Assembly (NCBI GenBank): GCA_019120545.1
Contig: DWUX01000188.1
Location: 1-39,207, forward strand
Source of the DNA: Candidatus Blautia stercoripullorum
GTDB lineage: Bacteria > Bacillota > Clostridia > Lachnospirales > Lachnospiraceae
Direction of reading: 5' to 3'
DNA length: 39,207 nucleotides
The notes under the pieces are model-generated. The model worked only from the letters and a program-made list of their open reading frames with translations. It was not told the DNA's origin and did no database searches. The position numbers were made by a program, and so were the translations under genes. This document shows positions 1-9,131 of this stretch, in pieces. The stretch's first letter is position 1; every line of letters begins with the position of its first letter.

Positions 1-19
1 TAATCCATAGTAGGACCTC

Positions 20-66
20 CAGATATAATATTTCTCCATTTTAAGGAGATGCGCTTATTATATCTG
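20..66. repeat. Stem-loop: perfect 11-bp inverted repeat CAGATATAATA / TATTATATCTG with inner TCTCC/GGAGA hairpin
   Basis: Arms at 20-30 and 56-66 are exact reverse complements. Confidence 0.8.
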
Positions 67-75
67 AAGATCTAT

Positions 76-166
76 TGTCCGGTTAATGTGTCCTTACTTG
101 TCCGCTAATTATGTCTCAGACTGTCCGCCGAATATGGCACAGATGTCCGTTTAGCCCGACAATCTG
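76..166 (+). repeat. Four direct repeats starting TGTCCG, period 22-23 bp (iteron-like or IS21-type terminal repeats)
   Basis: TGTCCG at 76, 99, 122 and 144 followed by partly conserved TAAT/ATGTC sequence. Confidence 0.7.
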
Positions 167-300
167 CAATAAACGTCCCCGGGGATCTAGAAATAGGAAT
201 TTAAAAAATTATTCTGGCAAGAAGAAGGCATACCTTAAAATTTCTAAAAATGGATAAGGGATCATAGTCTCTAATTTATATATTTGATTATCCAAAAAAG

Positions 301-344
301 GGAAGCGGTCACACACAGAAAAAGTGTTTCCGCTTCTTTTTTTC
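301..344 (+). terminator. Rho-independent terminator-like hairpin
   Basis: GAAGCGG..ACAC..GTGT..CCGCTTC followed by TTTTTTT. Confidence 0.7.
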
Positions 345-356
345 TTCGTTATTTCC

Positions 357-394
357 AATGAGATATAATTGCAACAAAAATGAGATATAATTGC
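357..394 (+). repeat. Two perfect 16-bp direct repeats AATGAGATATAATTGC (22-bp period)
   Basis: Exact copies at 357-372 and 379-394. Confidence 0.85.
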
Positions 395-417
395 GTCTGT
401 AATGAAATTGACAGACG
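394..417. promoter_or_regulatory. Operator-like inverted repeat CGTCTGT-N10-ACAGACG overlapping the -35 box
   Basis: Perfect 7-bp arms at 394-400 and 411-417. Confidence 0.65.
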
Positions 418-436
418 ATTTCATACGTTATAGAAT
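408..436 (+). promoter_or_regulatory. Sigma-A type promoter TTGACA-N17-TAGAAT, probable driver of the transfer operon
   Basis: -35 TTGACA 408-413, 17-bp spacer, -10 TAGAAT 431-436; all downstream genes co-oriented. Confidence 0.75.
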
Positions 437-496
437 GATATCGTAAAGTTTTGTGCATGTGGAACGTGTACATGGAGAGCCGCAAAACCTTATAAT

Positions 497-540
497 AAAG
501 CATGAGGAACAGTCCGAAAGGGCTGTTTTTTTCATGCTTT
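497..540 (+). terminator. Nested hairpin/terminator-like element before the pilin-like gene
   Basis: AAAGCATGA-gga-ACAGTCC-gaaa-GGGCTGT-T7-CATGCTTT. Confidence 0.65.
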
Positions 541-566
541 AAATACAGAAGGAAGGAGGCTGGTGC

Positions 567-974
567 TTGTTTAAGCTGAAACGACAATTTCATAATGGAA
601 CGGGAAAACAATTGGGGAATCCATCTATAAGTAACATGACAGCATGGATTCCCCAGTTTATGTTCATTTGTTTTCTCGTAGCAGGATTGACAGCATTTAT
701 GATTCAACCTGTTTTTGCCGAAGATATTTTTACAATGGCAAAAGATGCAATGCAGAAAGTTTACAATGATGTCATCGGCATTGCGACAGTTGCTGCAGTA
801 GTATGCTCTGCAGTGTGCCTGTTTTTAATGAATTTTTCAAAATCAGGCAGAACTGTGGATGAATCCCGGATCTGGTTGAAGCGGATCATTATCTGCTGGG
901 CAGTTCTGATGGCTTTGGGAGCGATCGTTAATTACATGGAAGAATTGGTTCCAAAGCAGCAGTTTACATCTTAA
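567..974 (+). CDS. VirB2-like / Maff2-family membrane protein (T4SS pilin candidate)
   Basis: TTG start after GGAAGGAGG; two hydrophobic helices, small size, first gene of the T4SS cluster. Confidence 0.65.
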   Translation: MFKLKRQFHNGTGKQLGNPSISNMTAWIPQFMFICFLVAGLTAFMIQPVFAEDIFTMAKDAMQKVYNDVIGIATVAAVVCSAVCLFLMNFSKSGRTVDESRIWLKRIIICWAVLMALGAIVNYMEELVPKQQFTS

Positions 975-1034
975 TATCAAAAACGATAAAAGCCGGCGCT
1001 CTCCCGGTCAGAGAAAGGAGGTATATGACGGCAG

Positions 1035-3029
1035 TTGAGCTGGCTGATAGAACTGTTAATCGAAGGAGTACGAGAGGTTTGTTCCCAGTTTTTGGTTGAT
1101 ATGATGGATCTGTTGACCAATATGTTTACGGAATTAGTCTCTTGTGATTTAAGCCTATTTGAAGATCTGTTTGGCGTGGTGAAAGATTTGTATGAGAATG
1201 CAATCCTGCCGCTGGGAATCGCAATCTTATTGTTAATTCTCGTATGGCAGTTATTTAAAACCATGTTTGGCAGAGGAGGCGTTACAGCAGAAGACCCGGT
1301 AGAATTGGTCTGCCGGAGCTGTATCTGTCTCTTTTTTGTGATTTTTGCCAGACCTCTTGCAAATTATATCCTAAGCGTCGCTGGAACTCCCTATCAATGG
1401 GTAGCAGGAACAGAAATTGAAGTAGAGAGTTTTTCAGATTTTGTAAATGCCCTGGATGCGCTTTCGGCAGGACTGGGAATCAGCACATTAAGCATTACGA
1501 TTCTGATGCTGATCATGCAGTTTGTTGTAGCCTGGAATTATTTCAAAATGCTTTTTATTATAGCGGAAAGATATGTCCTTTTAGGAGTCTTTTCTTATAC
1601 GTCGCCGCTTGCATTTGCGACAGGAGGATCCAAGGCTACAAACAATATTCTTGCTTCATGGGCGAAGATGTTCGGCGGCCAGGTTGTTCTGATTATTATG
1701 AATGCATGGTGTATGAAGATGTTCCTGAGCGGCTATGGCAATCTGATGGCAACAGGGTTAGGGTTTACACAATTTTTTATTGCAGCCTTGTGCTTAGTAG
1801 GGTTCTGTAAAATTGCATATAAGCTGGATTCCTATATGGCAGCCCTTGGAGTGAATCTCGGAAGACCTTCAAATGGTATCGGTGCAATGGGCCTGATGAT
1901 GGCCGCAAGCCGATTGTTTTCTCATACTTCAGGATATTTTGGTGGAACGGGAAATGCTTCATCAGAAAATGAGTCCTCTTCGAATAATGGCGAAGGAGAA
2001 GCAAATATGTCAGGCGGGAGCGGTCCAATCCCTATGAGCCCAGGTGGTGTAGAACCGGAAGAAATGAATCAGTCACCGGTTCAAGAAACAGAAGGAGAAA
2101 GTACAGAAGCATTTTCTGCAGATACAGGATTCGACGAAGCGGATGATCAGAACGATGTTTTGGAAGAAATGGGTGCGGCTCCAGAAATGGATCAGACGGA
2201 GACAGAGGAAAAGGATGCAGGAGCGGCGGCAATCTTTGAAAGCAATGGAGACCAAACGATATTGACCGATGAAGACGGCAATCCTGTGCCAAGCGCAGGG
2301 GAGGATGAGATGTTTGGAAATGCTGGTATGGTAGAAAATGATGGAGAAACATCAGAGTCCTTTACAGGAATGGTTGAAGACGATACAGAGCAGGGAACTG
2401 CTTATGCAGAAAATGTGGAAGAAAATGACCCCATTCCTATGGGAGAAGCAAGTGAGGAATGGTCAGAACAAGCAATGGAGAATGGGGAAACTGTGCCGGA
2501 TTATCCTCGAAAAGAGGAGGAGATGGAAATGCCGGGAATGGATCTTGATTCTGGCGGAATGACAGAAAAGGATATGGATCTGGAAGGAGCCGTAAATAGT
2601 AGTGCTGGCGGCAGCTTTTCAGATGGAGAATACGATGCCAAGTCTGGTGCTAAAGACCATGTATCGTCAGAAGCAGGTATATTAAATGAAATTGGTGAAA
2701 GCACAATATCGGGAGAACGCATAGCAGCCGAATCCGGATATTCTGAAATGAACAATCCGGATATGGAAGTATCAGGTCATATAAAAGAACATACTGATAC
2801 AGGAAAGATGTCTTCCTCTGAGTTGAGAAAAGGTGAATTATTAGGAAAAGATTATGAACGGGAGGATACATTGAATGACGGTGTTCCGCTGACAGAACAG
2901 GATTTTCACGAGATGGGAAGTATTCCATCTGCGGAAAAAAACTATGATACTGTTCCTGATAATTTCCATACAGTGCCAAAGTCCAGAAAAGAACTCCACC
3001 GTGGCAGAAAAGACGATACAGAGTTTTAG
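1035..3029 (+). CDS. VirB6/TrbL-like polytopic T4SS membrane protein with long acidic C-terminal tail
   Basis: Multiple TM segments in N-terminal ~300 aa, then ~340 aa low-complexity acidic tail; TTG start inferred. Confidence 0.7.
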   Translation: MSWLIELLIEGVREVCSQFLVDMMDLLTNMFTELVSCDLSLFEDLFGVVKDLYENAILPLGIAILLLILVWQLFKTMFGRGGVTAEDPVELVCRSCICLFFVIFARPLANYILSVAGTPYQWVAGTEIEVESFSDFVNALDALSAGLGISTLSITILMLIMQFVVAWNYFKMLFIIAERYVLLGVFSYTSPLAFATGGSKATNNILASWAKMFGGQVVLIIMNAWCMKMFLSGYGNLMATGLGFTQFFIAALCLVGFCKIAYKLDSYMAALGVNLGRPSNGIGAMGLMMAASRLFSHTSGYFGGTGNASSENESSSNNGEGEANMSGGSGPIPMSPGGVEPEEMNQSPVQETEGESTEAFSADTGFDEADDQNDVLEEMGAAPEMDQTETEEKDAGAAAIFESNGDQTILTDEDGNPVPSAGEDEMFGNAGMVENDGETSESFTGMVEDDTEQGTAYAENVEENDPIPMGEASEEWSEQAMENGETVPDYPRKEEEMEMPGMDLDSGGMTEKDMDLEGAVNSSAGGSFSDGEYDAKSGAKDHVSSEAGILNEIGESTISGERIAAESGYSEMNNPDMEVSGHIKEHTDTGKMSSSELRKGELLGKDYEREDTLNDGVPLTEQDFHEMGSIPSAEKNYDTVPDNFHTVPKSRKELHRGRKDDTEF

Positions 3030-3046
3030 CGGGGAGGTGAATTTGG

Positions 3047-5098
3047 ATGCAGGAGGAGAAACAGCAAGGTTCCGCTGCAGACGGGGCGGCCCATATAGCA
3101 CAGGGAGCGCAGGCGGCATATTCTGTGATCTCGGCGGCAAGAGCTGGCAGTACTGCCGCCGGAGCAGCAGTAGGAACGGCAACGGCTGGGCCTTTGGGAA
3201 CGGTTGTAGGTTTTTTGGTGACGACAAAGACCTTTTGGAAGATCCTGGGGGCTGTCTTTGCCGCAATCCTTTTATTCCTTTTTATTATCGTCAATTTTAT
3301 TGGCATCCTTTTATCTTACCTGGGATTTATGGATGCAGACTCCTTTGCGAATCAGGCGCAGTCACAGGAATTAAACAGCATTCGAAGCCGGATTGAGCTA
3401 ATACTGGAGGAAGAAAGCTATCGCAATGAAATCCTTTCCATAATCTCACAGGAAAGAGATGTAAAACTCCAGGAAATACAGGCAGATTGGAGTGCGAATT
3501 ATCCGGATCATACGCTTGAGATTGTGGATGAATATGAAACCAAGCTGAAAGATAATCTGGAATATTATCTTGGAATCTTTCTTTTAGAGCAGTGGGATGA
3601 AAGTACCCAGAAATCATTTTTGGGATATTCGGGAAGTTTGGATACAAATTTGCAGACAAGCCTGACAAGTCCCTATGACGCTTATTTTGAAGAAGCTGCT
3701 AATACCTACAATGTTCCGGTAGCATTATTGCTTGCAATGGGACAAGTAGAATCCGGATTTGACCCGAACGTGGTCTCTGGCGCTGGAGCAATTGGTATCA
3801 TGCAGTTGATGCCAGGAACAGCTGCGTCTCTTGGCGTAGAGAATCCTTATGATCCCAGACAGAACATTATGGGCGGCGCAAAGTATGTGGCGCAATTGAT
3901 TGAGCAGTTTCGGGATTTCCCTAATGCATTGGAGCTTGTTATTGCTGGTTATAATGCTGGACCACAGGCCGTGGTAAATGCGGGGTATCAGGTCCCTGCC
4001 TACACAGAGACACAAAATCATGTCCGAAAAGTGATGGATTATTTGACAGTGACGGATCTTGATAGAGACGAACAAGAGCAGGACACGGAGAGCCTGGAGA
4101 ATTCCTATACTTTATTGAAAACGGCGGTGCAGGATCATGTAAGCCGTTTTTTTTCATGGTCGAATACAGGGGTAGAAGAAACGACACAAAAGCAGAGCGT
4201 GTATTACTTAAATACAGAAGGCGCCAGGGTGGAAATTTCTAAGGAAACTTATGAGGAATTAAAAGAGAGTGGACAGAATGTTACCTCGGAAGAGACAGAG
4301 GTTCCGGTTAAACGGGCAGAATACACTTTGGCGTTGTTGCTTAATTCCCAGCTTTCAGGTACGGCGACAGGGTATGAATATAAATATGTCCTGGATCAGC
4401 CGACTTTCGAACTAGTTATCCGTGTTTTACAGGTTATGCAGGATGGAGTAGACGCATTAAAGGATGCGTTTTTTTCTTTGTTTTCCTGGACCGACTTTGT
4501 AACAGGAGGGAACATAGAGGATTCCTATGTTGGGAATATCGATGCTACTGGTGATGTAATTCATTATGATACGGTTGGAAATGGCGTGAAAGAAGTCGTG
4601 TATTTCAACCAATTGGAAGAACCCTGGGCAAGCCTGCCGTATGCAAGCAGCACTGTGGCAAATTCCGGATGCGGACCTACTTCAATGGCGATTGTGATTT
4701 CGACTCTTACTGGGAAAAATGTAACTCCGGAAATGACAAAATCTTTTGCAGAGGATAATGGAGAATATGTGCAGGGTCAGGGAACCAGTCATTCTTTTAT
4801 CGGAAATGCAGCGGCACATTGGGGCCTGACCTGTGAAAGAGTGGGAAAGGACCGGATGGATGATGTTGTGCAGGCACTGAAAGAAGGAAAAATGGTTGTA
4901 GAAATCTGTGAGGCTTATACGATAACCGGCGGTAGTAGTGGACACTTCATTGTTCTGACAGGAGTGACAAGCGACGGTTATATCACCATAGCTGACTGTG
5001 CCAGCCGTGAACGGACCGGTAAGGTATATAGTGTAGAAACGATAAAAAGCTATGGAAGGGACCTGTCAGCAGGAGCATTTTGGATTATTGGAAAGTAG
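3047..5098 (+). CDS. Membrane-anchored bifunctional cell-wall hydrolase: SLT lytic transglycosylase + C39-like cysteine peptidase
   Basis: VALLLAMGQVESGFDPNVVSGAGAIGIMQLMPGTA (SLT) and NSGCGPTSMAIVISTLTGK / GHFIVLTG (C39-like Cys/His motifs). Confidence 0.88.
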   Translation: MQEEKQQGSAADGAAHIAQGAQAAYSVISAARAGSTAAGAAVGTATAGPLGTVVGFLVTTKTFWKILGAVFAAILLFLFIIVNFIGILLSYLGFMDADSFANQAQSQELNSIRSRIELILEEESYRNEILSIISQERDVKLQEIQADWSANYPDHTLEIVDEYETKLKDNLEYYLGIFLLEQWDESTQKSFLGYSGSLDTNLQTSLTSPYDAYFEEAANTYNVPVALLLAMGQVESGFDPNVVSGAGAIGIMQLMPGTAASLGVENPYDPRQNIMGGAKYVAQLIEQFRDFPNALELVIAGYNAGPQAVVNAGYQVPAYTETQNHVRKVMDYLTVTDLDRDEQEQDTESLENSYTLLKTAVQDHVSRFFSWSNTGVEETTQKQSVYYLNTEGARVEISKETYEELKESGQNVTSEETEVPVKRAEYTLALLLNSQLSGTATGYEYKYVLDQPTFELVIRVLQVMQDGVDALKDAFFSLFSWTDFVTGGNIEDSYVGNIDATGDVIHYDTVGNGVKEVVYFNQLEEPWASLPYASSTVANSGCGPTSMAIVISTLTGKNVTPEMTKSFAEDNGEYVQGQGTSHSFIGNAAAHWGLTCERVGKDRMDDVVQALKEGKMVVEICEAYTITGGSSGHFIVLTGVTSDGYITIADCASRERTGKVYSVETIKSYGRDLSAGAFWIIGK

Positions 5099-5866
5099 GT
5101 GAGAAATACGAGGTTAAAAAAATCCGTCATGATCGTCCTTTTGTCTTGTGCCTTCTTTGTTGTATCTGCTGTGACCGTATTCGCAGAGGAAGCTCCTTTG
5201 GACTTGCCTGTGATTACACAGTGGATTGAGGGAAAAGGCTATGATTCTACTGGGAAAATGCTGGCAGATACATGGGCCTATGACTCAGTAAATGTCTCGG
5301 GAAAGTATGTTCTGTTTGGAACAGAGGGAGAAGTGCTTCAAAAAGCAGAAGACTGGCAGGAAAGAAATGAAACGGAAGAAAATTACTCGGTTACAGATCA
5401 GAATACAGGAATCATAGCGATACGGTGCAGCACTTTTCCGGATTTTACTGGAATCGTTGAGGGAGTACTTGAAGAGAAAGGAGGAACCCAGTATCCGTTT
5501 GAATTAGATTATGAGAATGGATATAGCAGCAATATATCTGTCAGTACGGGAAATTATAGACTTATACTTACTGCATATGATGATAAGTTCTATTATCAGA
5601 TCAGCTTCGAAGAAGAACGGATAGAAATACAGGAGTCTGATTTTAAAATTATAAATCTTCAGGTAACTCAGGAAACCAAAGGCGAGAGAAAAGAACAGGA
5701 TACGGCGAATCATGAAGAAGAGCTTTCCTTAAGCGGATTCGATGGAGAAAGGAAAGAACTTTCAGAAGAAGAGCTGAAGAAAATGGGAACCTTTTTTCTG
5801 CTTACCATTGCAATCTGCCTGATCGGGTATGGGATTTATCGGAAAAGAAAGAAAACATACACTTGA
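5099..5866 (+). CDS. Secreted, C-terminally membrane-anchored T4SS accessory protein, unknown function
   Basis: Signal peptide (FFVVSAVTVFAEEA), C-terminal TM LTIAICLIGYGIY + basic tail; GTG start. Confidence 0.6.
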   Translation: MRNTRLKKSVMIVLLSCAFFVVSAVTVFAEEAPLDLPVITQWIEGKGYDSTGKMLADTWAYDSVNVSGKYVLFGTEGEVLQKAEDWQERNETEENYSVTDQNTGIIAIRCSTFPDFTGIVEGVLEEKGGTQYPFELDYENGYSSNISVSTGNYRLILTAYDDKFYYQISFEEERIEIQESDFKIINLQVTQETKGERKEQDTANHEEELSLSGFDGERKELSEEELKKMGTFFLLTIAICLIGYGIYRKRKKTYT

Positions 5867-5886
5867 TATTCGAAAGGGGGCATGAG

Positions 5887-6390
5887 ATGTCAGGAAAAGA
5901 AAAGGTGGATATTTACACGATACCACCGAACTTTGCAGAATCTGGAAAGTGGTTTTCAGGAAGGATTGATGCGGGGAATGCAGTAGAGGCGGCAATATTG
6001 TCGCTTTTTTTAGTGAAACTTCTTCTGGAACTGCCGATAGATGGCGAAATGAAAATTTACGCTGGTGTGATATTTATCCTGCCGGTTACTATTTTTGCAG
6101 TAATCGGAGTACAAGGGGAGCGTCTGACCTTATTTTTATTCCATGTTCTGTGTTTCCTAAAAAAACGCCGGGTACTTGAAAAGCCAAGTGGAAAGTACCA
6201 ATTAGAGAGAAAGCGCAGGATAGAAAGGAGAAAGCGTAGAGCTGAGAGAAGAAACCTGAAAAGGAAAGGAGGTAATGGAGATCAGTCAGGAAATCAAAGA
6301 ACTGGAAGCAAGGCTGCGAGAGGCACGAAGAGAAGAAAAGCGAATGCAAAAAGAGGAGCGGATCCATCGGCAGAAGCAGAAAAAAGCTGA
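5887..6390 (+). CDS. PrgI-family T4SS membrane protein
   Basis: YTIPPNFAESGKWFSGRIDAGNAVEAAIL; RBS AAAGGGGG; position directly before virB4. Confidence 0.75.
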   Translation: MSGKEKVDIYTIPPNFAESGKWFSGRIDAGNAVEAAILSLFLVKLLLELPIDGEMKIYAGVIFILPVTIFAVIGVQGERLTLFLFHVLCFLKKRRVLEKPSGKYQLERKRRIERRKRRAERRNLKRKGGNGDQSGNQRTGSKAARGTKRRKANAKRGADPSAEAEKS

Positions 6391-9022
6391 AAGAGAGCAG
6401 GAACGAGAAGAAAGCCGGGTACGGCGGGAAATTCAGAAAGAAGAAGAAAAGCTAAGGCGATCTTTAGCAAATCCGCAGTTGGAAAAGGTAGATACTGGGA
6501 TACATCATAACAGGAAAAGATCTGTTCACAATAAGAAAGTTCAAGAGGATAACCAGGATCTTCTTCCTATGACATGGGCTGCAACGTATCTTCCAATTAA
6601 AAAGATCAAGAATGGAATCATTTATACGGAGGATGGCAGATATGTAAAAATGCTTGAAATTCTGCCTATAAATTTTTTGCTTCGTTCACCTTCTGAGCAG
6701 AGAAATATTGTTTTTTCCTTTTTAAGCTATTTAAAAATTGCTCCGATTCGGATGCAGTTTAAAATCGTTTCTAAAAAAGCAGACATTGCAGAGTATTTGG
6801 AGAAGATCCAGGAAGAGATTGAGCGTGAGGAAGATGAACAATGCAGGATTTTGCAGGAGGATTATGCGAAATTAATCCGTTCTATTGGTACGAAAGAAGC
6901 AATTACCAGACGGTTCTTTTTGATCTTTGAATATCATTCCTATGATGGGAATCGTAATCCGAAGGAAAAAGATGTGTATCTGAATATCCGGTCGGCAGTA
7001 CAGACGGCAAAAAAATATCTTGCGATGTGCGGGAACGTGGTTCTGGAGCATGAAAATGAATCCCGTTTTTGCGTAGAGGTACTGTATCAGATTTTGAATC
7101 GGAAAACAAGTGTTACCGTGCCTCTTTCAGAAAGGATTCGGAAAGTTTCCGAATGGTATAGAAAAGAAAACGGGAAAGAAAGTCTTTCACGTTTGCCGGT
7201 TACGGAGTTGTTTGCTCCCGATGCTATTGATTTCAAACATCGTAATTATGTGGTGTTTGATGGCGTATACCATACATATTTATATATTCCTTCTAATAAG
7301 TATCGAATCCGTGTCCCTGCTGGATGGCTTTCCCTTTTGATCAATGCGGGAGAGGGAATTGATGTGGACATCTTTTTCTTCAAGCAGGATAAAGTAAAAT
7401 CTGTGGAACGGATTGGCCGAAGAATCCGGCTGAACCGCTCAAAATTGAAGGAAACATATGATACCAATACGGACTATGATGATCTGTCGGAATCAATTCG
7501 TGCGGGCTTTTACTTAAAGAATGGGCTGAGCGGCAGTGAAGAGCTTTACTATATGGCAACGCTCATTACGATTACAGGACATTCAGAAAAAGAGTTAGAG
7601 TGGCGTGCCAGGGAAATGTCAAAACTGCTAAGTTCCCAAGACATAGGAACTGCCAGATGTATTTTTTCAGAAGAAGCAGCTTTCTTATCTTCCTTGCCAA
7701 TCTTAAATCTGGATCAGAACCTATACAGGAAAGCAAGGAGGAATATTTTAACTTCGGGCGTAGCGGCCTGCTATCCTTTTGTAAGCTATGAAATGTCCGA
7801 CCGTGATGGAATCCTTATGGGGGTTAACAAGGCGAATAACTCCCTTGTAATCGTAGATATTTTTAACTCGGAGGTTTATAAGAATGCCAATATTACAATC
7901 TTAGGAACCAGCGGAGCAGGAAAAACGTTCTGCCTTCAGTTGATGGCTCTGAGGATGCGGCGAAAAAATATTCAGGTATTTATCGTTGCACCGGAAAAAG
8001 GGCATGAACTGGCAAGAGCCTGCCAGAATATCGGTGGGGCTTATTTGAAAATTGCACCCGGGTCGGATTATGGGATCAATATCATGGAAATCCGGCCCAG
8101 CGATCAAAGTGCGAGGATCATCTTAGATGGGGAGGCGTCCCAGCGGTCCGAACTGGCAATGAAGATCCAGAGTCTCCATATCTTCTTTACGATCCTGATA
8201 CCGGATATTACTCACGAGGAACGGCAGCTTCTAGATGAAGCCTTTATCCTTACTTATAAAGAGAAAGGAATTACGCATGATAATGCAAGCCTCTGGGATG
8301 AAAACCATCCGGGTAAATATAAAGAAATGCCCATTCTGGGCGATTTATACAGGATCCTTTTAAAAAAAGAGGATACAAAACGGATGGCAAATATTTTAAA
8401 CCGATTGGTCAATGGCTCTTCATCTAATTTTAACAGACGGACCAATATTGATTCAGATAACAAATATATTGTCCTTGATATCTCTGAAATGCAGAGTGAT
8501 CTGGGACTTGCGACATTTACGGCTTTGGATTTTGTGTGGTCGAAAGTAAAAGAAGACCGGACAAAAGAAAAAGCTTTTTTTATTGACGAATGCTGGGCGT
8601 TACTGGCTGATAATGAACTGACTGCAAATTATATCCTGGAAATATTTAAAACCATCCGGGGCTATGGTGGCGCTGCGGTCTGCGCAAGTCAGGATCTGGA
8701 AGATTTCTTCTCCCTTAAAAATGGAAAATATGGGAAAGGTGTCCTGAATAATTCCAAGACAAAGATCATCCTAAATCTGGAGCATAAGGAAGCGGAGATC
8801 GTTAAAAATGAAATGGATCTTTCTGAAGCGGAGACATTAGCAATCACCAGGTTCGAAAGAGGAAACGCCCTGATCTCAACTAACAATAATAATCTACTGG
8901 TTGAATTTAAAGCCAGCCAGTTAGAGAAGGATCTGATCACTACAGATCGTAAAGACTTGAAGGAATTAAAAGAACGGCTAGAGAAATATGGTGGTCAGGC
9001 CTATGGCAGGAAGGGGGCATAA
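6275..9022 (+). CDS. VirB4/TraE-type conjugation ATPase
   Basis: Walker A ILGTSGAGKTF, Walker B KAFFIDECWALL, CASQDLEDFF; RBS AAAGGAGG. Confidence 0.93.
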   Translation: MEISQEIKELEARLREARREEKRMQKEERIHRQKQKKAEREQEREESRVRREIQKEEEKLRRSLANPQLEKVDTGIHHNRKRSVHNKKVQEDNQDLLPMTWAATYLPIKKIKNGIIYTEDGRYVKMLEILPINFLLRSPSEQRNIVFSFLSYLKIAPIRMQFKIVSKKADIAEYLEKIQEEIEREEDEQCRILQEDYAKLIRSIGTKEAITRRFFLIFEYHSYDGNRNPKEKDVYLNIRSAVQTAKKYLAMCGNVVLEHENESRFCVEVLYQILNRKTSVTVPLSERIRKVSEWYRKENGKESLSRLPVTELFAPDAIDFKHRNYVVFDGVYHTYLYIPSNKYRIRVPAGWLSLLINAGEGIDVDIFFFKQDKVKSVERIGRRIRLNRSKLKETYDTNTDYDDLSESIRAGFYLKNGLSGSEELYYMATLITITGHSEKELEWRAREMSKLLSSQDIGTARCIFSEEAAFLSSLPILNLDQNLYRKARRNILTSGVAACYPFVSYEMSDRDGILMGVNKANNSLVIVDIFNSEVYKNANITILGTSGAGKTFCLQLMALRMRRKNIQVFIVAPEKGHELARACQNIGGAYLKIAPGSDYGINIMEIRPSDQSARIILDGEASQRSELAMKIQSLHIFFTILIPDITHEERQLLDEAFILTYKEKGITHDNASLWDENHPGKYKEMPILGDLYRILLKKEDTKRMANILNRLVNGSSSNFNRRTNIDSDNKYIVLDISEMQSDLGLATFTALDFVWSKVKEDRTKEKAFFIDECWALLADNELTANYILEIFKTIRGYGGAAVCASQDLEDFFSLKNGKYGKGVLNNSKTKIILNLEHKEAEIVKNEMDLSEAETLAITRFERGNALISTNNNNLLVEFKASQLEKDLITTDRKDLKELKERLEKYGGQAYGRKGA

Positions 9023-9047
9023 GAAATGATTACAAACAAAGCGTAAT

Positions 9048-9110
9048 TTATGCGTAAAAAATACGCATTTATTATTTTGAAGTAATCGGAATGCGCAATG
9101 ATTGCGTATA
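9048..9110. repeat. Two dyads: ATGCGTA-N5-TACGCAT and ATGCGCAAT-N1-ATTGCGTAT
   Basis: 9050-9056/9062-9068 perfect; 9091-9099/9101-9109 one mismatch. Confidence 0.7.
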
Positions 9111-9131
9111 TTCGTGAGAAAGGAGAATGCA

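Noticed and set aside
76-166. TGTCCG array as a CRISPR array
   Set aside because: Repeats too short and the intervals are themselves partly conserved, with no spacer-like structure.
309-707. Minus-strand 132-aa ORF over the operon promoter
   Set aside because: Overlaps promoter, terminator and operator structures and the opposing pilin-like gene; composition does not look coding.
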